From assembly GCA_018710945.1 (NCBI GenBank), contig DVIW01000004.1, positions 62,001-126,000 of the forward strand: a stretch of 64,000 bases of DNA, read 5' to 3'. Shown here one piece after another: positions 43,032-51,890 of this stretch. Below the pieces are notes generated by a model. That model was not told the DNA's origin, searched no databases, and saw only the letters and a program-made list of their open reading frames with translations. Positions within the stretch are counted from its first letter, which is position 1. Every line of letters starts with the position of its first letter. The stretch comes from Candidatus Aphodovivens avistercoris (GTDB lineage Bacteria > Actinomycetota > Coriobacteriia > Coriobacteriales > Eggerthellaceae). The position numbers and the translations under genes are program-made.

Positions 43032-44918
43032 CTAGCGGCGGGCGGAGGCTTCGTCGGGCAAGCCACCATCGGCCTCATCGGCTTCCAGCACCAGCCCAAC
43101 GCCCGCAACCGCCGCGCACGCCAGAAGCGCGGCGAACGCCTGGGCGGACGGAGCCGCCGTCGCGCCGCCCGAGGCGATCCACGCCGTGGCGCAGGCCGCC
43201 GCGATGAGGACAGCCGTGGAAACCGCAAGGCCCGCCAAAGCGAAGGCGCGCGTTCGGCGTAGGCGGAACAGCGCGAACGCCGCCGCCGCCACGAGCCACC
43301 CCGCCGCCATGCACCAGGTTTCCGGAAGCAGCAGCAAGCCCCCCAACGCCGCCTGCACGTCGCGCCCCGCGAAATGCCAGAACGACAGGCCATCCCAGCC
43401 CAGAAGGTTCCCCGATCCGAACGAGGCGAGCACCAGCCCGACCGCCAGCGAAAACGCCGTCGTCGCCAGCGCGCGCACCGGCCGCAGCACGCCGCCGGCC
43501 GCCAGCGGCGCCAGCGCGTTCGCCCCGACGGCTCCGGCAAGCGGCACGGCGAAGGCGACGTTGGCCGCCGCGGCGCCGCCCCGCCCCGCGAACCACCACC
43601 ATGCCGCCGCAGCTGCCGCAAGGGCAAGACCCACCGCCGGGGCGCCTTGCGCCACCAACGCAACGGCCAGAGCCAGGTAGGATGCCAACGCGCCGACAGC
43701 GGGCACGGCTGCGCTCAGCGCCGCTGCAACCGCCACCACGCCCCAGAACAGGGGGTTGTCCACGCCCGCCACGCTGGGAACGTTCGCCGCGCCCAGCGCC
43801 GCAACCGCCGCCGATCCCACAGCCGCCATCGCGCGGCCCGCCACCGTGCGCGCCAGCGGGCCCACGCGCTGCGCCAGGGGAATCCGCTCGCGCGGCTCCG
43901 GCGCGACAGCCGGCTCGTCCTCTGCCTCGGGCTGCGCGTCGTTCACCAGCGCCGCCAGCTGGCGGCGCCCGCGCTTCGCGCTGCCCAAAAACTTCTCCAT
44001 CTCCTCTGCGAAATCGGACACGGTCTCGTAGCGCTCGTCGCGGTCGGGGTCGAGCGCGTAGAACAGCACGTCGTCCACCTGGGCATCCAGGCCGTCCCAG
44101 CACAGCGAGGGCAGCACCAGCTCGGCGTCTTCCACCGCGCGCTCGGCCGCAGGGAGCGTCTCGGCCAGAAACGGGTTGCCGCCCGTCAGCATCTCGTAGG
44201 CGACCGACGCCAGTGCCCACTCGTCGCAGCGCGCGTCCAGATCTTCGCCCCGCATCTGCTCCAGGGGCATGTAGCCGATGGTTCCACCGCCCGCCGCGCC
44301 GAAACCCGAGGCGTCCGCCAGCTTCGCCAGGCCGAAGTCGGTCACCTTCACCTGGCCCTTGCCGTCTATCAGGATATTGTCGGGCTTGATGTCCAGATGC
44401 AGCACGCGGTTCTCGTGCGCCACCTCCAACGCGTGTGCCACGTCGGAGAACACGGCGGCCACGATGTCGAGCGTGAGGGCGTCGCCGTGCTCGTCGAGCA
44501 GCTGGGTGAGTGTGAGGCCCTCCACATATTCCATGATGAGGTAGGCGGTGCGCCCCTGCACCTCGAAGTCGTACACCGCTACGATGGTGGAATCGGTGAG
44601 CAGGGCAGCCGTGCGCGCCTCGTCAAGCCCCGGCACGTGCGCGAGCGCCGACGGGGGGATGAAGCCGTCGCGGCCCTCCAGCACGGCCGTCGCATCGGGG
44701 TCGGTGCCGCCAAGCGACACCGTAGCCTGCGCGTCGAAGGGCGCGTCTGCGGAAGGCGCAGCCAGCCGCGCGGCGTCAAGCTCGTCCAGCTCGATGCACT
44801 TGATGGCCACTTTGCGCTGTATGCGTGTGTCCCATGCCACCTGGACCGTGCCGAAGCCGCCCGCTCCCGCTTCGGAGAGGGGCCGGTACCGGTTGAGTAT
44901 GAGACGAGTGCGCGCCAT
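43032..44918 (-). CDS. Ser/Thr protein kinase with multiple C-terminal membrane helices
   Basis: The product is 628 aa. The Hanks-type kinase has a Gly-rich loop SEAGAGGFGTV, Lys40 in KVAIKCIEL, the catalytic loop VLHLDIKPDNILI (HLD in place of HRD, so a non-RD kinase) and VTDFGLAKL. The C-terminal 250 residues are Ala-rich, with about seven membrane segments and no PASTA repeats. The start is ATG 44918, only 7 nt after a perfect TATAAT, so the mRNA is probably leaderless. An ATG at 44927 would lie inside the -10 box. Confidence 0.88.
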   Translation of the reverse strand: MARTRLILNRYRPLSEAGAGGFGTVQVAWDTRIQRKVAIKCIELDELDAARLAAPSADAPFDAQATVSLGGTDPDATAVLEGRDGFIPPSALAHVPGLDEARTAALLTDSTIVAVYDFEVQGRTAYLIMEYVEGLTLTQLLDEHGDALTLDIVAAVFSDVAHALEVAHENRVLHLDIKPDNILIDGKGQVKVTDFGLAKLADASGFGAAGGGTIGYMPLEQMRGEDLDARCDEWALASVAYEMLTGGNPFLAETLPAAERAVEDAELVLPSLCWDGLDAQVDDVLFYALDPDRDERYETVSDFAEEMEKFLGSAKRGRRQLAALVNDAQPEAEDEPAVAPEPRERIPLAQRVGPLARTVAGRAMAAVGSAAVAALGAANVPSVAGVDNPLFWGVVAVAAALSAAVPAVGALASYLALAVALVAQGAPAVGLALAAAAAAWWWFAGRGGAAAANVAFAVPLAGAVGANALAPLAAGGVLRPVRALATTAFSLAVGLVLASFGSGNLLGWDGLSFWHFAGRDVQAALGGLLLLPETWCMAAGWLVAAAAFALFRLRRTRAFALAGLAVSTAVLIAAACATAWIASGGATAAPSAQAFAALLACAAVAGVGLVLEADEADGGLPDEASARR

Positions 44919-44925
44919 GGGCGCC

Positions 44926-44931
44926 ATTATA
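44926..44931 (-). promoter_or_regulatory. -10 box placing transcription start at the kinase ATG
   Basis: TATAAT on the minus strand with 7 nt to ATG 44918. No Shine-Dalgarno fits between them, so a leaderless mRNA is predicted. Confidence 0.6.
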
Positions 44932-45065
44932 TCGAAGGAGCACAGGGGGCGCGTCGGCGCCCGCCCACCGCTGCGGGAACCGCTTCCGCACGCAACGTGG
45001 GACGGAGGGCAGAACCTCCTGCGAGCACGACCGCGCGCCACCGCCACATCTCCACAAGCGGAGTC

Positions 45066-45094
45066 TTGCGCAGGGAGGCCGTTTTCGATATACT
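45066..45094 (+). promoter_or_regulatory. Promoter of tRNA-Thr(CGT)
   Basis: TTGCGC (45066-45071), a 17-bp spacer and TATACT (45089-45094). Confidence 0.85.
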
Positions 45095-45123
45095 GCGTGC
45101 TTGCGCTTCGCATGAAGCCGTGC

Positions 45124-45199
45124 GCCAACGTGGCTCAGTTGGTAGAGCAGCTCACTCGTAATGAGCAGGTCACCGGTTCGAGTCCGGTCGTTGGCTCCA
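45124..45199 (+). tRNA. tRNA-Thr, anticodon CGT
   Basis: The acceptor stem is GCCAACG with CGTTGGC. The anticodon stem-loop is GCTCA-CTCGTAA-TGAGC. The TTCGAGT T-loop and encoded CCA are present. Confidence 0.95.
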
Positions 45200-45209
45200 C
45201 GAAACGCCA

Positions 45210-45240
45210 GGCCATCGGGTTCTCGCCCGATGGCCTTTTT
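45210..45240 (+). terminator. Terminator of tRNA-Thr(CGT)
   Basis: A perfect 10-bp stem (GGCCATCGGG, 45210-45219, with 45226-45235) is followed by TTTTT. Confidence 0.95.
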
Positions 45241-45354
45241 CGTCTCCGCTGTCAGGCGGCGCGCCGGCGCGACCCCGCCCGCAAGTGCAAGCCGCTCCGC
45301 CCCACGCAAGCGCGCCTCGCCCGCCGCACTCGGCCCGCGCAGCGGCATCCGCCC

Positions 45355-45831
45355 CTAGTCGGCCACCTTCACCACCATCACGGGGATGTCGGCCTCGCGC
45401 AGCACGTAGTTGCTCACGCTGCCCAGCATGCCGCGCAGCGCGCCCAGCCCGCGCGAGCCCATCACGATCAGGTCGCAGCCGTTCCCCTCGGCATACGCGA
45501 CGATCTGCGCGCCCGGCGACGCCTCTTCCAGAAACTCAATGACCACCTTGTTCAGCAGGCTGCTCAGAATCGTGTCGATCTGCCGGTGCAGTGCGGCGTC
45601 GGCCTCTTCCACCGCCTGCTCGTGCAGCTGCTTCAACCGCGCCGAGGAAAGCTGGCCGGCGGTGCTGGGCTTGGAGTCCAGAATCTTCGCCATGCGCGCC
45701 TCCACGTCGATGATCTGCACGATGTGCAGCACCATCCCGGGATCCTCGCGGGCGAACTTGGCAGCCTCCTCCAACGCCGCGCGCGCCGAGGGCGAGCCGT
45801 CGTAGGGAACCATGATGTTGTCGTAGAGCAT
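45355..45831 (-). CDS. Universal stress protein (UspA family)
   Basis: The product is 158 aa. MLYDNIMVPYDGSPSARAAL at the start and the ATP-binding motif DLIVMGSRGLGALRGMLGS near the end define an ATP-binding Usp. ATG 45831 has AAGGGGG upstream. A TATAAT at 45895-45900 is a likely -10 box. It is a single gene with a soluble product. Confidence 0.93.
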   Translation of the reverse strand: MLYDNIMVPYDGSPSARAALEEAAKFAREDPGMVLHIVQIIDVEARMAKILDSKPSTAGQLSSARLKQLHEQAVEEADAALHRQIDTILSSLLNKVVIEFLEEASPGAQIVAYAEGNGCDLIVMGSRGLGALRGMLGSVSNYVLREADIPVMVVKVAD

Positions 45832-46065
45832 GCCGAAACCCCCTTCCCCGCGCGTCCGTCGGCACACGGAGCGCGATCGTTTCCTCTGAAGGCCATTATA
45901 CGGTGCGCAGCCGCCCTGCGGCAGGCCGGCGTTACGTGACGATTGGGTATAGAATGCCCGCACGCACGCGCATTTGTGGCAAGATGGCGGGGAGAATGCA
46001 CGCGCACGGCCACCCGCCCCGACACCCCTGCCGGACGGGTGTTCCCAACGACAGCAGGAGGGGCG

Positions 46066-47139
46066 ATGGGCTTCCTTTCAAGGTTCGAAGGCAAGATGGA
46101 AGACACGGTGGAAGGCGCCGCCGACCGCATGGCGAGCGCGCCCCTCTCCCCAGTGCAGATCGCCAAGAAAGCCGAGAAGCAGATGCGCCGCGAGAAGATG
46201 GTGGGCGCGGGCAAGCAGTACGCCCCCACCCTCTACACCATCCTGGTGAACCCCGACGACGACGAGCGCCTGTTCGGCTACTACCCCACCCTGGCCGGCG
46301 AGACGGAAACCTACCTTTCCGCGAAGGCCGCCGAGCAGGGCCTGGTGATGGACGGCCAGCCGCTGGTGCGCTTCATCGTGGATGACGATCTGAAGCACGG
46401 GAAGTTCGACGTGATAGCCGAGGCCGTGGCGGCGCCCATCGTGGCGCAGCTGCGCGCCGAGGAGATGCAGCGCTACGGCCTGGCCCCCGAGCCGGCCCCG
46501 CGTCGCGGCGCCGGTCGCCCCCGCGCGGGCGTGCCCAACCAGCGCGCCGCAGCGGCCCGACCCGTCTACCCCGCCGACAACGGCTACGCCGACTCCTATG
46601 ACGACGGCTACGGCGACGGTTACGACAGCGAGTTCGCCGGCGACTTCGACGCCGGCTACGATGACGGCTACGACGCCCCCGCGCCGCGCGCCCGCGCGGC
46701 CGCAGCCGGCGCAGGCGTCGCCGCAGGGGCCGCTGCCGCAGCCGCGGGCGCAGCGGCAGCCGGCGCCGCCGCGCAGCCGCGCGTGGCGAACACCGTCGCC
46801 TTCGCCGGCGGCGGGCAGCCCGGCCCCGCCCAGCAGCGCGCCGCCCAGGCGAGCCGCGCATTCCTGGTGGACACCGCCGTCAACCGCGCCCATGCCCTGG
46901 GCGCCGCGCGACTGACGGTCGGGCGCGAGTCGGGCAACGACATCGTGGTGCCCGACATCAACGCAAGCCGCTCGCACGCCGAGCTCTCCTGCGACCAGCA
47001 GGGCATCTGGCACATCACTGACCTGGGATCCACCAACGGCACACTGGTGAACGGCTTCGAGGTGGCGTCCCAGCCGCTTGAGGAAGGCGACCGCATCACC
47101 ATCGGCACCACGAACTTCCTGTTCACCTACCGCGGGTAA
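46066..47139 (+). CDS. fhaA: FhaA-like protein: DUF3662 plus FHA domain
   Basis: The product is 357 aa. An N-terminal DUF3662 domain (residues 1-125, starting GFLSRFEGKMEDTVEGAADR) is followed by a Tyr/Gly/Asp-rich repeat region (DDGYGDGYD), an Ala-rich linker, and a C-terminal FHA domain (LTVGRESGNDIVVPDINASR, SHAEL, LGSTNGTLVNG). In mycobacteria FhaA is a substrate of and adaptor for PknB in cell-wall control. AGGAGG precedes ATG 46066. It is the first gene of a locus ordered as in other actinobacteria. Confidence 0.9.
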   Translation: MGFLSRFEGKMEDTVEGAADRMASAPLSPVQIAKKAEKQMRREKMVGAGKQYAPTLYTILVNPDDDERLFGYYPTLAGETETYLSAKAAEQGLVMDGQPLVRFIVDDDLKHGKFDVIAEAVAAPIVAQLRAEEMQRYGLAPEPAPRRGAGRPRAGVPNQRAAAARPVYPADNGYADSYDDGYGDGYDSEFAGDFDAGYDDGYDAPAPRARAAAAGAGVAAGAAAAAAGAAAAGAAAQPRVANTVAFAGGGQPGPAQQRAAQASRAFLVDTAVNRAHALGAARLTVGRESGNDIVVPDINASRSHAELSCDQQGIWHITDLGSTNGTLVNGFEVASQPLEEGDRITIGTTNFLFTYRG

Positions 47140-47151
47140 GGTGCACGGCGC

Positions 47152-47565
47152 ATGATCGACATCGCGTTGCTGATAGGGCGCCTGCTGTTCGTGGCGCTTT
47201 TGTACCTGTTCCTGTTCGCCATCATGAAGACGGGCATCGGCCTGGTGCGCGGACAGCGCAAGAGCGAGCGCACGTGGAGCATCTCGGTCGAGCGCGGTCC
47301 GAAGGAGCTGCGCGGCGTGTCCATCGTCGTGCGCGGCCCGGTGATCGTGGGCCGCAGCCCCGGCGCCGACATCGTAATCGGCGCGGGCTACGTGTCGGCC
47401 CGCCATGCGCGCTTCACGCTGATGGGGCAGAACCTGTTCGTGGAGGACCTCGGTTCCACGAACGGCACGCTGGTGAACGGACGCGCCATCGCGGCGCCCA
47501 CCGCGCTGCGCACGGGAGACACCGTGACCATCGGCGACGTGGCTATTCGGGCTAGGTACTCCTGA
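47152..47565 (+). CDS. fhaB: FhaB/FipA-like membrane-anchored FHA protein
   Basis: The product is 137 aa. One N-terminal membrane helix (ALLIGRLLFVALLYLFLFAI) is followed by an FHA domain (VIVGRSPGADIVIGAGYVSA, RHARF, DLGSTNGTLVNG). In actinobacteria FhaB links Ser/Thr kinases to division proteins. It lies 12 bp after fhaA, and its stop overlaps the phosphatase start (TGATG). Confidence 0.9.
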   Translation: MIDIALLIGRLLFVALLYLFLFAIMKTGIGLVRGQRKSERTWSISVERGPKELRGVSIVVRGPVIVGRSPGADIVIGAGYVSARHARFTLMGQNLFVEDLGSTNGTLVNGRAIAAPTALRTGDTVTIGDVAIRARYS

Positions 47566-48860
47566 TGGCCCGCGAGAAACGCTCCTACCGCTCCACCGAG
47601 CGCACCCGCCGCGGCGCCGTAACGACGTTCGGCAGCCGCACCGACGTGGGCTGCGTGCGCGACCACAACGAGGACAGCCTGGTGGTGGCGCCCCCGCTGT
47701 TCGCCGTGGCGGACGGCATGGGAGGGCACGCCGCCGGCGAGGTGGCCTCCGAGATAGCCGCCACGGTGCTTTCCGAGCACGCGCCCGAGCACGCCGACGC
47801 CGAAGCGCTGGGCACCGCCGTGGAGGAAGCTAACCTGGCCATCCTGGACGCCGCCGAGCAGGGCAAGGGCCGCGCCGGCATGGGAACCACCTGCACCGCC
47901 GCCGTCCTGGAGGGCGAGCGGCTGGTCATCGCCCAGGTGGGCGACTCGCGCGCCTACCTTCTGCACCACGGCAAGCTGCAGCAGCTCACGCGCGACCACA
48001 GCCTGGTGGAGATGATGGTGGAAGCCGGCCAGCTTACGCCCGAGGAAGCGCGCGTACATCCGCGGCGCTCGGTGATAACCCGCGCGCTGGGCACCGACCC
48101 CTCCACCCGCCCCGACCTCTACGAGCTTGACGTGGAGACGGGCGATCGGCTGCTCTTGTGCTCCGATGGCCTTTCCGGCATGGTGGAGGACGCCGACATC
48201 GAAGCGGTGATGAACCGCGCCGCCGACCCGCAGCGCTGCGCGTCGCAGCTGGTGAACGAGGCCATCGCCGCCGGCGGGCACGACAACATCACCGTGGTGG
48301 TGGCCGACGTGACGGGCAAACGCGAGGCCCAGCGCAAGAAGGTGGCGCTGAAGACGAAGGTGACCGTGGCAGCCGTGCTGGTGCTCTTCGCGGCCCTGGT
48401 CGCCGGCGCGCTGTGGGCTGCGAACGCTTACGTGCACCATTCCGCCTACCTGGCCGAAGAGGACGGCTGCGTGGCGGTGTACAAGGGATTGCCCGAGCAG
48501 TTCCTCTTCTTCTCGTACTCCGAGCTGGACGAGCAGACCGACATCCCCGTGGACGAGCTGTCGCCGGGCGTGGCCGACCGCATCCGCGAGGGCCTGCGCG
48601 TCGACGACGTGGAAGCCGCCCGGGCGTTGGTGGAGGAATACCGCTCGCAGCTCGAGGGCGACGCGGGCGCGGGCACCGATGCGGATGCGGATGCCGCTGC
48701 AGACGAAAGCGCTGACGAAGCCGCGTCCGCCCGCGATGCCGACGACGAAGCGGCCGACGGCGCCGACGCGGGCGCGCGCACGGGCAACGGCGCTGCGTCA
48801 CATTCCGGCTCCAACGCGCTCACCCCGCAGGACGTGGCGCGAGGGGGCGAGGGCGCATGA
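47565..48860 (+). CDS. pstP: PP2C-type Ser/Thr phosphatase
   Basis: The product is 431 aa. The PP2C domain (residues 20-255) has the metal-site motifs DVGCVRDHNEDS, VADGMGGHAAGE, GDSRAYL, CSDGLSGM and GGHDNITVVVAD. One membrane helix (VTVAAVLVLFAALVAGALWA), an extracytoplasmic region of about 90 residues and an Asp/Ala-rich tail follow. It opposes the kinase encoded two genes downstream. It overlaps fhaB by 1 base and the SEDS-PBP gene by 4. Confidence 0.93.
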   Translation: MAREKRSYRSTERTRRGAVTTFGSRTDVGCVRDHNEDSLVVAPPLFAVADGMGGHAAGEVASEIAATVLSEHAPEHADAEALGTAVEEANLAILDAAEQGKGRAGMGTTCTAAVLEGERLVIAQVGDSRAYLLHHGKLQQLTRDHSLVEMMVEAGQLTPEEARVHPRRSVITRALGTDPSTRPDLYELDVETGDRLLLCSDGLSGMVEDADIEAVMNRAADPQRCASQLVNEAIAAGGHDNITVVVADVTGKREAQRKKVALKTKVTVAAVLVLFAALVAGALWAANAYVHHSAYLAEEDGCVAVYKGLPEQFLFFSYSELDEQTDIPVDELSPGVADRIREGLRVDDVEAARALVEEYRSQLEGDAGAGTDADADAAADESADEAASARDADDEAADGADAGARTGNGAASHSGSNALTPQDVARGGEGA

Positions 48861-51619
48861 CGCGTCGCAACCTGGAACTCGTGCTGCTGTGCATCGCCGC
48901 ACCGCTGGTCATCCTCATGTTCGCCATGCTGGTGGCGAACCAGGGACAGCCCCTGAACGTGAACACCCTCGGCGTGCCCATCGGCATCTTCGCCGCCTTC
49001 GTGTTCGCGCACATCGCCGTGCGCCGCCTGGCGCCAGGCGCCGACCCCGCCATCCTGCCGCTGACCTTCGCGCTGTCGGGCATCGGCATCGCCTTCGTCA
49101 CGCGCCTGCGGCCCGAGCTTGCCGTGGGCCAGCTGATGTGGCTGTTTTTGGGCGTGGCGTTCATGGTGGTGGTCCTGCTGTTCGTCCGCAACCTGGACAA
49201 GCTGGCGCGCTACAAGTACACGCTCATGCTGGTGGGCATCGCGCTTCTGGTGTCGCCGCTGCTCCCGTTCATCGGCCAGGAGATCTACGGCAGCCGCATC
49301 TGGCTGTTCATCGGCCCGTTCTCGTTCCAGCCGGGCGAGATCGCCAAGATAGCCATCGTGCTGTTCCTGGCTGGCTACCTGGCGGCCAACCGCGAGATGC
49401 TGTCGGTGTTCACCTGGCGCGTGGGCCCGCTGAACCTGCCCGACATCCGCACGCTGCTGCCCCTTCTGGTGATGTGGCTCATCTCGCTAGGCATCGTCGC
49501 GTTCGAGAAGGACCTGGGCAGCGCCCTGGTGTTCTTCTTCGTGTTCCTGGTGATGATCTACGTCGCCACGGGGAAGAAGACCTACGTCATCGTAGGCGTG
49601 GCGCTGATGGCGGCGGGTGCCGTGGGGCTGTACTTCGTGTTCGACCACGTGCAGGTGCGCGTGGCAACGTGGCTCGACCCCTTCGCCGATGCCCAGAACA
49701 CCGGCTACCAGCTGGTGCAGACCCTTTACTCGCTGGCCGACGGCGGCATGTTCGGCGTGGGCATCGGGCGCGGGCTGGCAGAGCAGATTCCCGTGGTGGA
49801 AAGCGACTTCATCTTCGCGGCCATCGGTGAAGAGACGGGGCTTCTGGGCGCGGCCGGGCTGCTGCTCCTGTACCTGTGCTTCGCCATCCGCGGCATGGTG
49901 ACGGCGGCGCGCGCGAAAAGCGACGTGAGCTCGTTCACCGCCGTGGGCCTGACGGCCATCATCATCCTGCAAGCGTTCATCATCGTGGGCGGCGTGACGA
50001 AGCTCATCCCGCTGACCGGCCTGACCTTGCCTTTCGTAAGCCAGGGCGGCTCGTCGCTTCTGGCCAGCTTCATATCGGTGGCCCTGCTTCTGCGCGCCGG
50101 CGACGAGGGCACCGGCGTGAGTGAGGAAATGAAATCGGGCACCGCCATGCTGCATGCGGGCAACGTGCTGGGGCGCGTGTCGCTGGGGCACCGCCTGACC
50201 GTGGCGATGGTGGGCTTTTCCATCCTGTTCGCTCTGCTGGTGGCGAACCTCACGCTCATCATGGTGGTGCAGGCCGAGGCGTACCAGAGCATGCCCGGCA
50301 ACAACCACACCATGGCGAAGGAGGCCGACACCGAGCGCGGCTCCATATCCACTTACGACGGCGTGGTGCTGGCCGAGAGCCAGCAGACCGAGGACGGCAC
50401 CTACGAGCGCGTCTACCCCGCCGGCGACCTGGCCAGCCACGTGGTGGGCTACTATTCCGAGCGCTTCGGCGCCAGCGGCATCGAGGCCAGCGAGAACGAG
50501 ACGCTGAAGGGCCAGCAGAACTTCGCCAGCTGGACCGACGTGATAAACGACGCGGCGGGCATCGAAACGCCGGGCAACGACGTGAAGCTGACGCTGAACT
50601 CCACCATCCAGCAGGCGGCGCAGGACGCCCTTGCCGGGCAGACCGGCGCCTGCGTGGTGATGGACCCCTCGACGGGCGCCGTGCTGGCCATGGCCTCGTC
50701 GCCCACTTACGACGCCGGCAGCATCGAGGACCTGCTTGCACAGGCGTCCGACGGCTCGGAGGCTTCCAGCGAGCTGTTCAACCGCGCGACGCAGGGCCTC
50801 TACGCGCCCGGCTCCACGTTCAAGATCGTCTCGCTGGCGGCGGCGCTGGAAAACGGCATCGCCGACGAGGACGACGTGTTCTCGTCCCCCGGCGTGATGG
50901 AGATCGGCAACGCCGAGGTGACGAACTTCGGCGACGAAAGCTACGGCAACATCACGCTGCGCCAGGCCACCGCCTACTCGTCCAACACCGTGTTCGGCCA
51001 GCTGGGCACCAGGATCGGCTCCGAGCTGCTGGTGCAAGTGGCCGAGAAGTTCGGGTTCGGCCAAGACCTGGACTTCGAGCTGCCGGTGGCCACCTCGCTC
51101 ATGCCCGACCCGGACGAGATGACCGAATGGGAAACCGCCTGGGCCGCCGCCGGCGAGCCGGTGGGCGAGCACGAGAGCCCCGCCGGACCGCAGGCCAGCG
51201 TGCTTGAGATGGCCATGGTGGGCTGCGCCATCGCCAACCAGGGCACCATCATGCAGCCCTACCTGGTGGACAGCGTTTACAACGCCAACGGCGAGCGCAG
51301 CTACCAGGCGCAGCCGAGCACCTACCTGCAGGCCGTCAGCGCCGAGACCGCCAACCGCGTGAAGGACGTGCTGAAAGACGTCGTGAACTCCGGCACGGGC
51401 ACCGCCGCCGCGGTGTCGGGCGTGCAGGTGGCCGGCAAGACGGGCACCGCCGAGACGGGCGACGGCGACAACGGCTGGTTCGTGGGCATGGCGGACGCGA
51501 ACTCCGACACGCCCAGCGTGGTGGTGGCCATCGTGCTGGAGGATTCGTCATCCACGCTGGCGTCCAGCAAGGCGGCCGGCGTGCTGTCGGCGGCCCTGTC
51601 GGTGCGCGGCGGCGTGTAG
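48857..51619 (+). CDS. Fused SEDS glycosyltransferase (RodA/FtsW) and class B penicillin-binding protein
   Basis: The product is 920 aa. Residues 1-430 are a complete SEDS polytopic domain (GSRIWLFIGPFSFQPGEIAK, AFEKDLGSALVFFFVFLVMI, FIFAAIGEETGLLGA, LPFVSQGGSSLLASF). A further membrane helix (TVAMVGFSILFALLVANLTL) leads into a PbpA-like transpeptidase with all catalytic motifs: S653-T-F-K656, S708-S-N710 and K861-T-G863. In most actinobacteria rodA and pbpA are adjacent separate genes. Here one open frame runs through with no stop between the domains. It would polymerise and cross-link peptidoglycan in one polypeptide. It is part of the fhaA-fhaB-pstP operon. Confidence 0.95.
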   Translation: MTRRNLELVLLCIAAPLVILMFAMLVANQGQPLNVNTLGVPIGIFAAFVFAHIAVRRLAPGADPAILPLTFALSGIGIAFVTRLRPELAVGQLMWLFLGVAFMVVVLLFVRNLDKLARYKYTLMLVGIALLVSPLLPFIGQEIYGSRIWLFIGPFSFQPGEIAKIAIVLFLAGYLAANREMLSVFTWRVGPLNLPDIRTLLPLLVMWLISLGIVAFEKDLGSALVFFFVFLVMIYVATGKKTYVIVGVALMAAGAVGLYFVFDHVQVRVATWLDPFADAQNTGYQLVQTLYSLADGGMFGVGIGRGLAEQIPVVESDFIFAAIGEETGLLGAAGLLLLYLCFAIRGMVTAARAKSDVSSFTAVGLTAIIILQAFIIVGGVTKLIPLTGLTLPFVSQGGSSLLASFISVALLLRAGDEGTGVSEEMKSGTAMLHAGNVLGRVSLGHRLTVAMVGFSILFALLVANLTLIMVVQAEAYQSMPGNNHTMAKEADTERGSISTYDGVVLAESQQTEDGTYERVYPAGDLASHVVGYYSERFGASGIEASENETLKGQQNFASWTDVINDAAGIETPGNDVKLTLNSTIQQAAQDALAGQTGACVVMDPSTGAVLAMASSPTYDAGSIEDLLAQASDGSEASSELFNRATQGLYAPGSTFKIVSLAAALENGIADEDDVFSSPGVMEIGNAEVTNFGDESYGNITLRQATAYSSNTVFGQLGTRIGSELLVQVAEKFGFGQDLDFELPVATSLMPDPDEMTEWETAWAAAGEPVGEHESPAGPQASVLEMAMVGCAIANQGTIMQPYLVDSVYNANGERSYQAQPSTYLQAVSAETANRVKDVLKDVVNSGTGTAAAVSGVQVAGKTGTAETGDGDNGWFVGMADANSDTPSVVVAIVLEDSSSTLASSKAAGVLSAALSVRGGV

Positions 51620-51890
51620 GCGCGGCGCGGCGGGCGGAGGCCGGCCGGCGGACGGGTGGCGCGGCGGCGGGCAAAAGCCGGTCGGCAGGCGAGACGGCGG
51701 CGGCCGGCGAAGGGGAAACGACGGACGCGGAAGGGCCGCGAAAGGCGGCGGACCATTCGGCGAACGGCGGAGGATTATATGATGAAAGCGGCTCTGCACC
51801 TGCAGGGCCGGGGCGAATAGGGTATGCTTGTGGACTGGATTGGTTTCCGCATATCCGAATCGCATGAACATAGCCTAGAGGAGCAGAAAC
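51620..51890. other. Gap before pknB, no gene
   Basis: This is 271 bp of GC-rich sequence with repeated GGCGG/GGCCGGC tracts, then a less GC-rich end (GATTATATGATGAAAG near 51773). A separate pknB promoter may lie here, but I cannot place one firmly. Confidence 0.35.
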
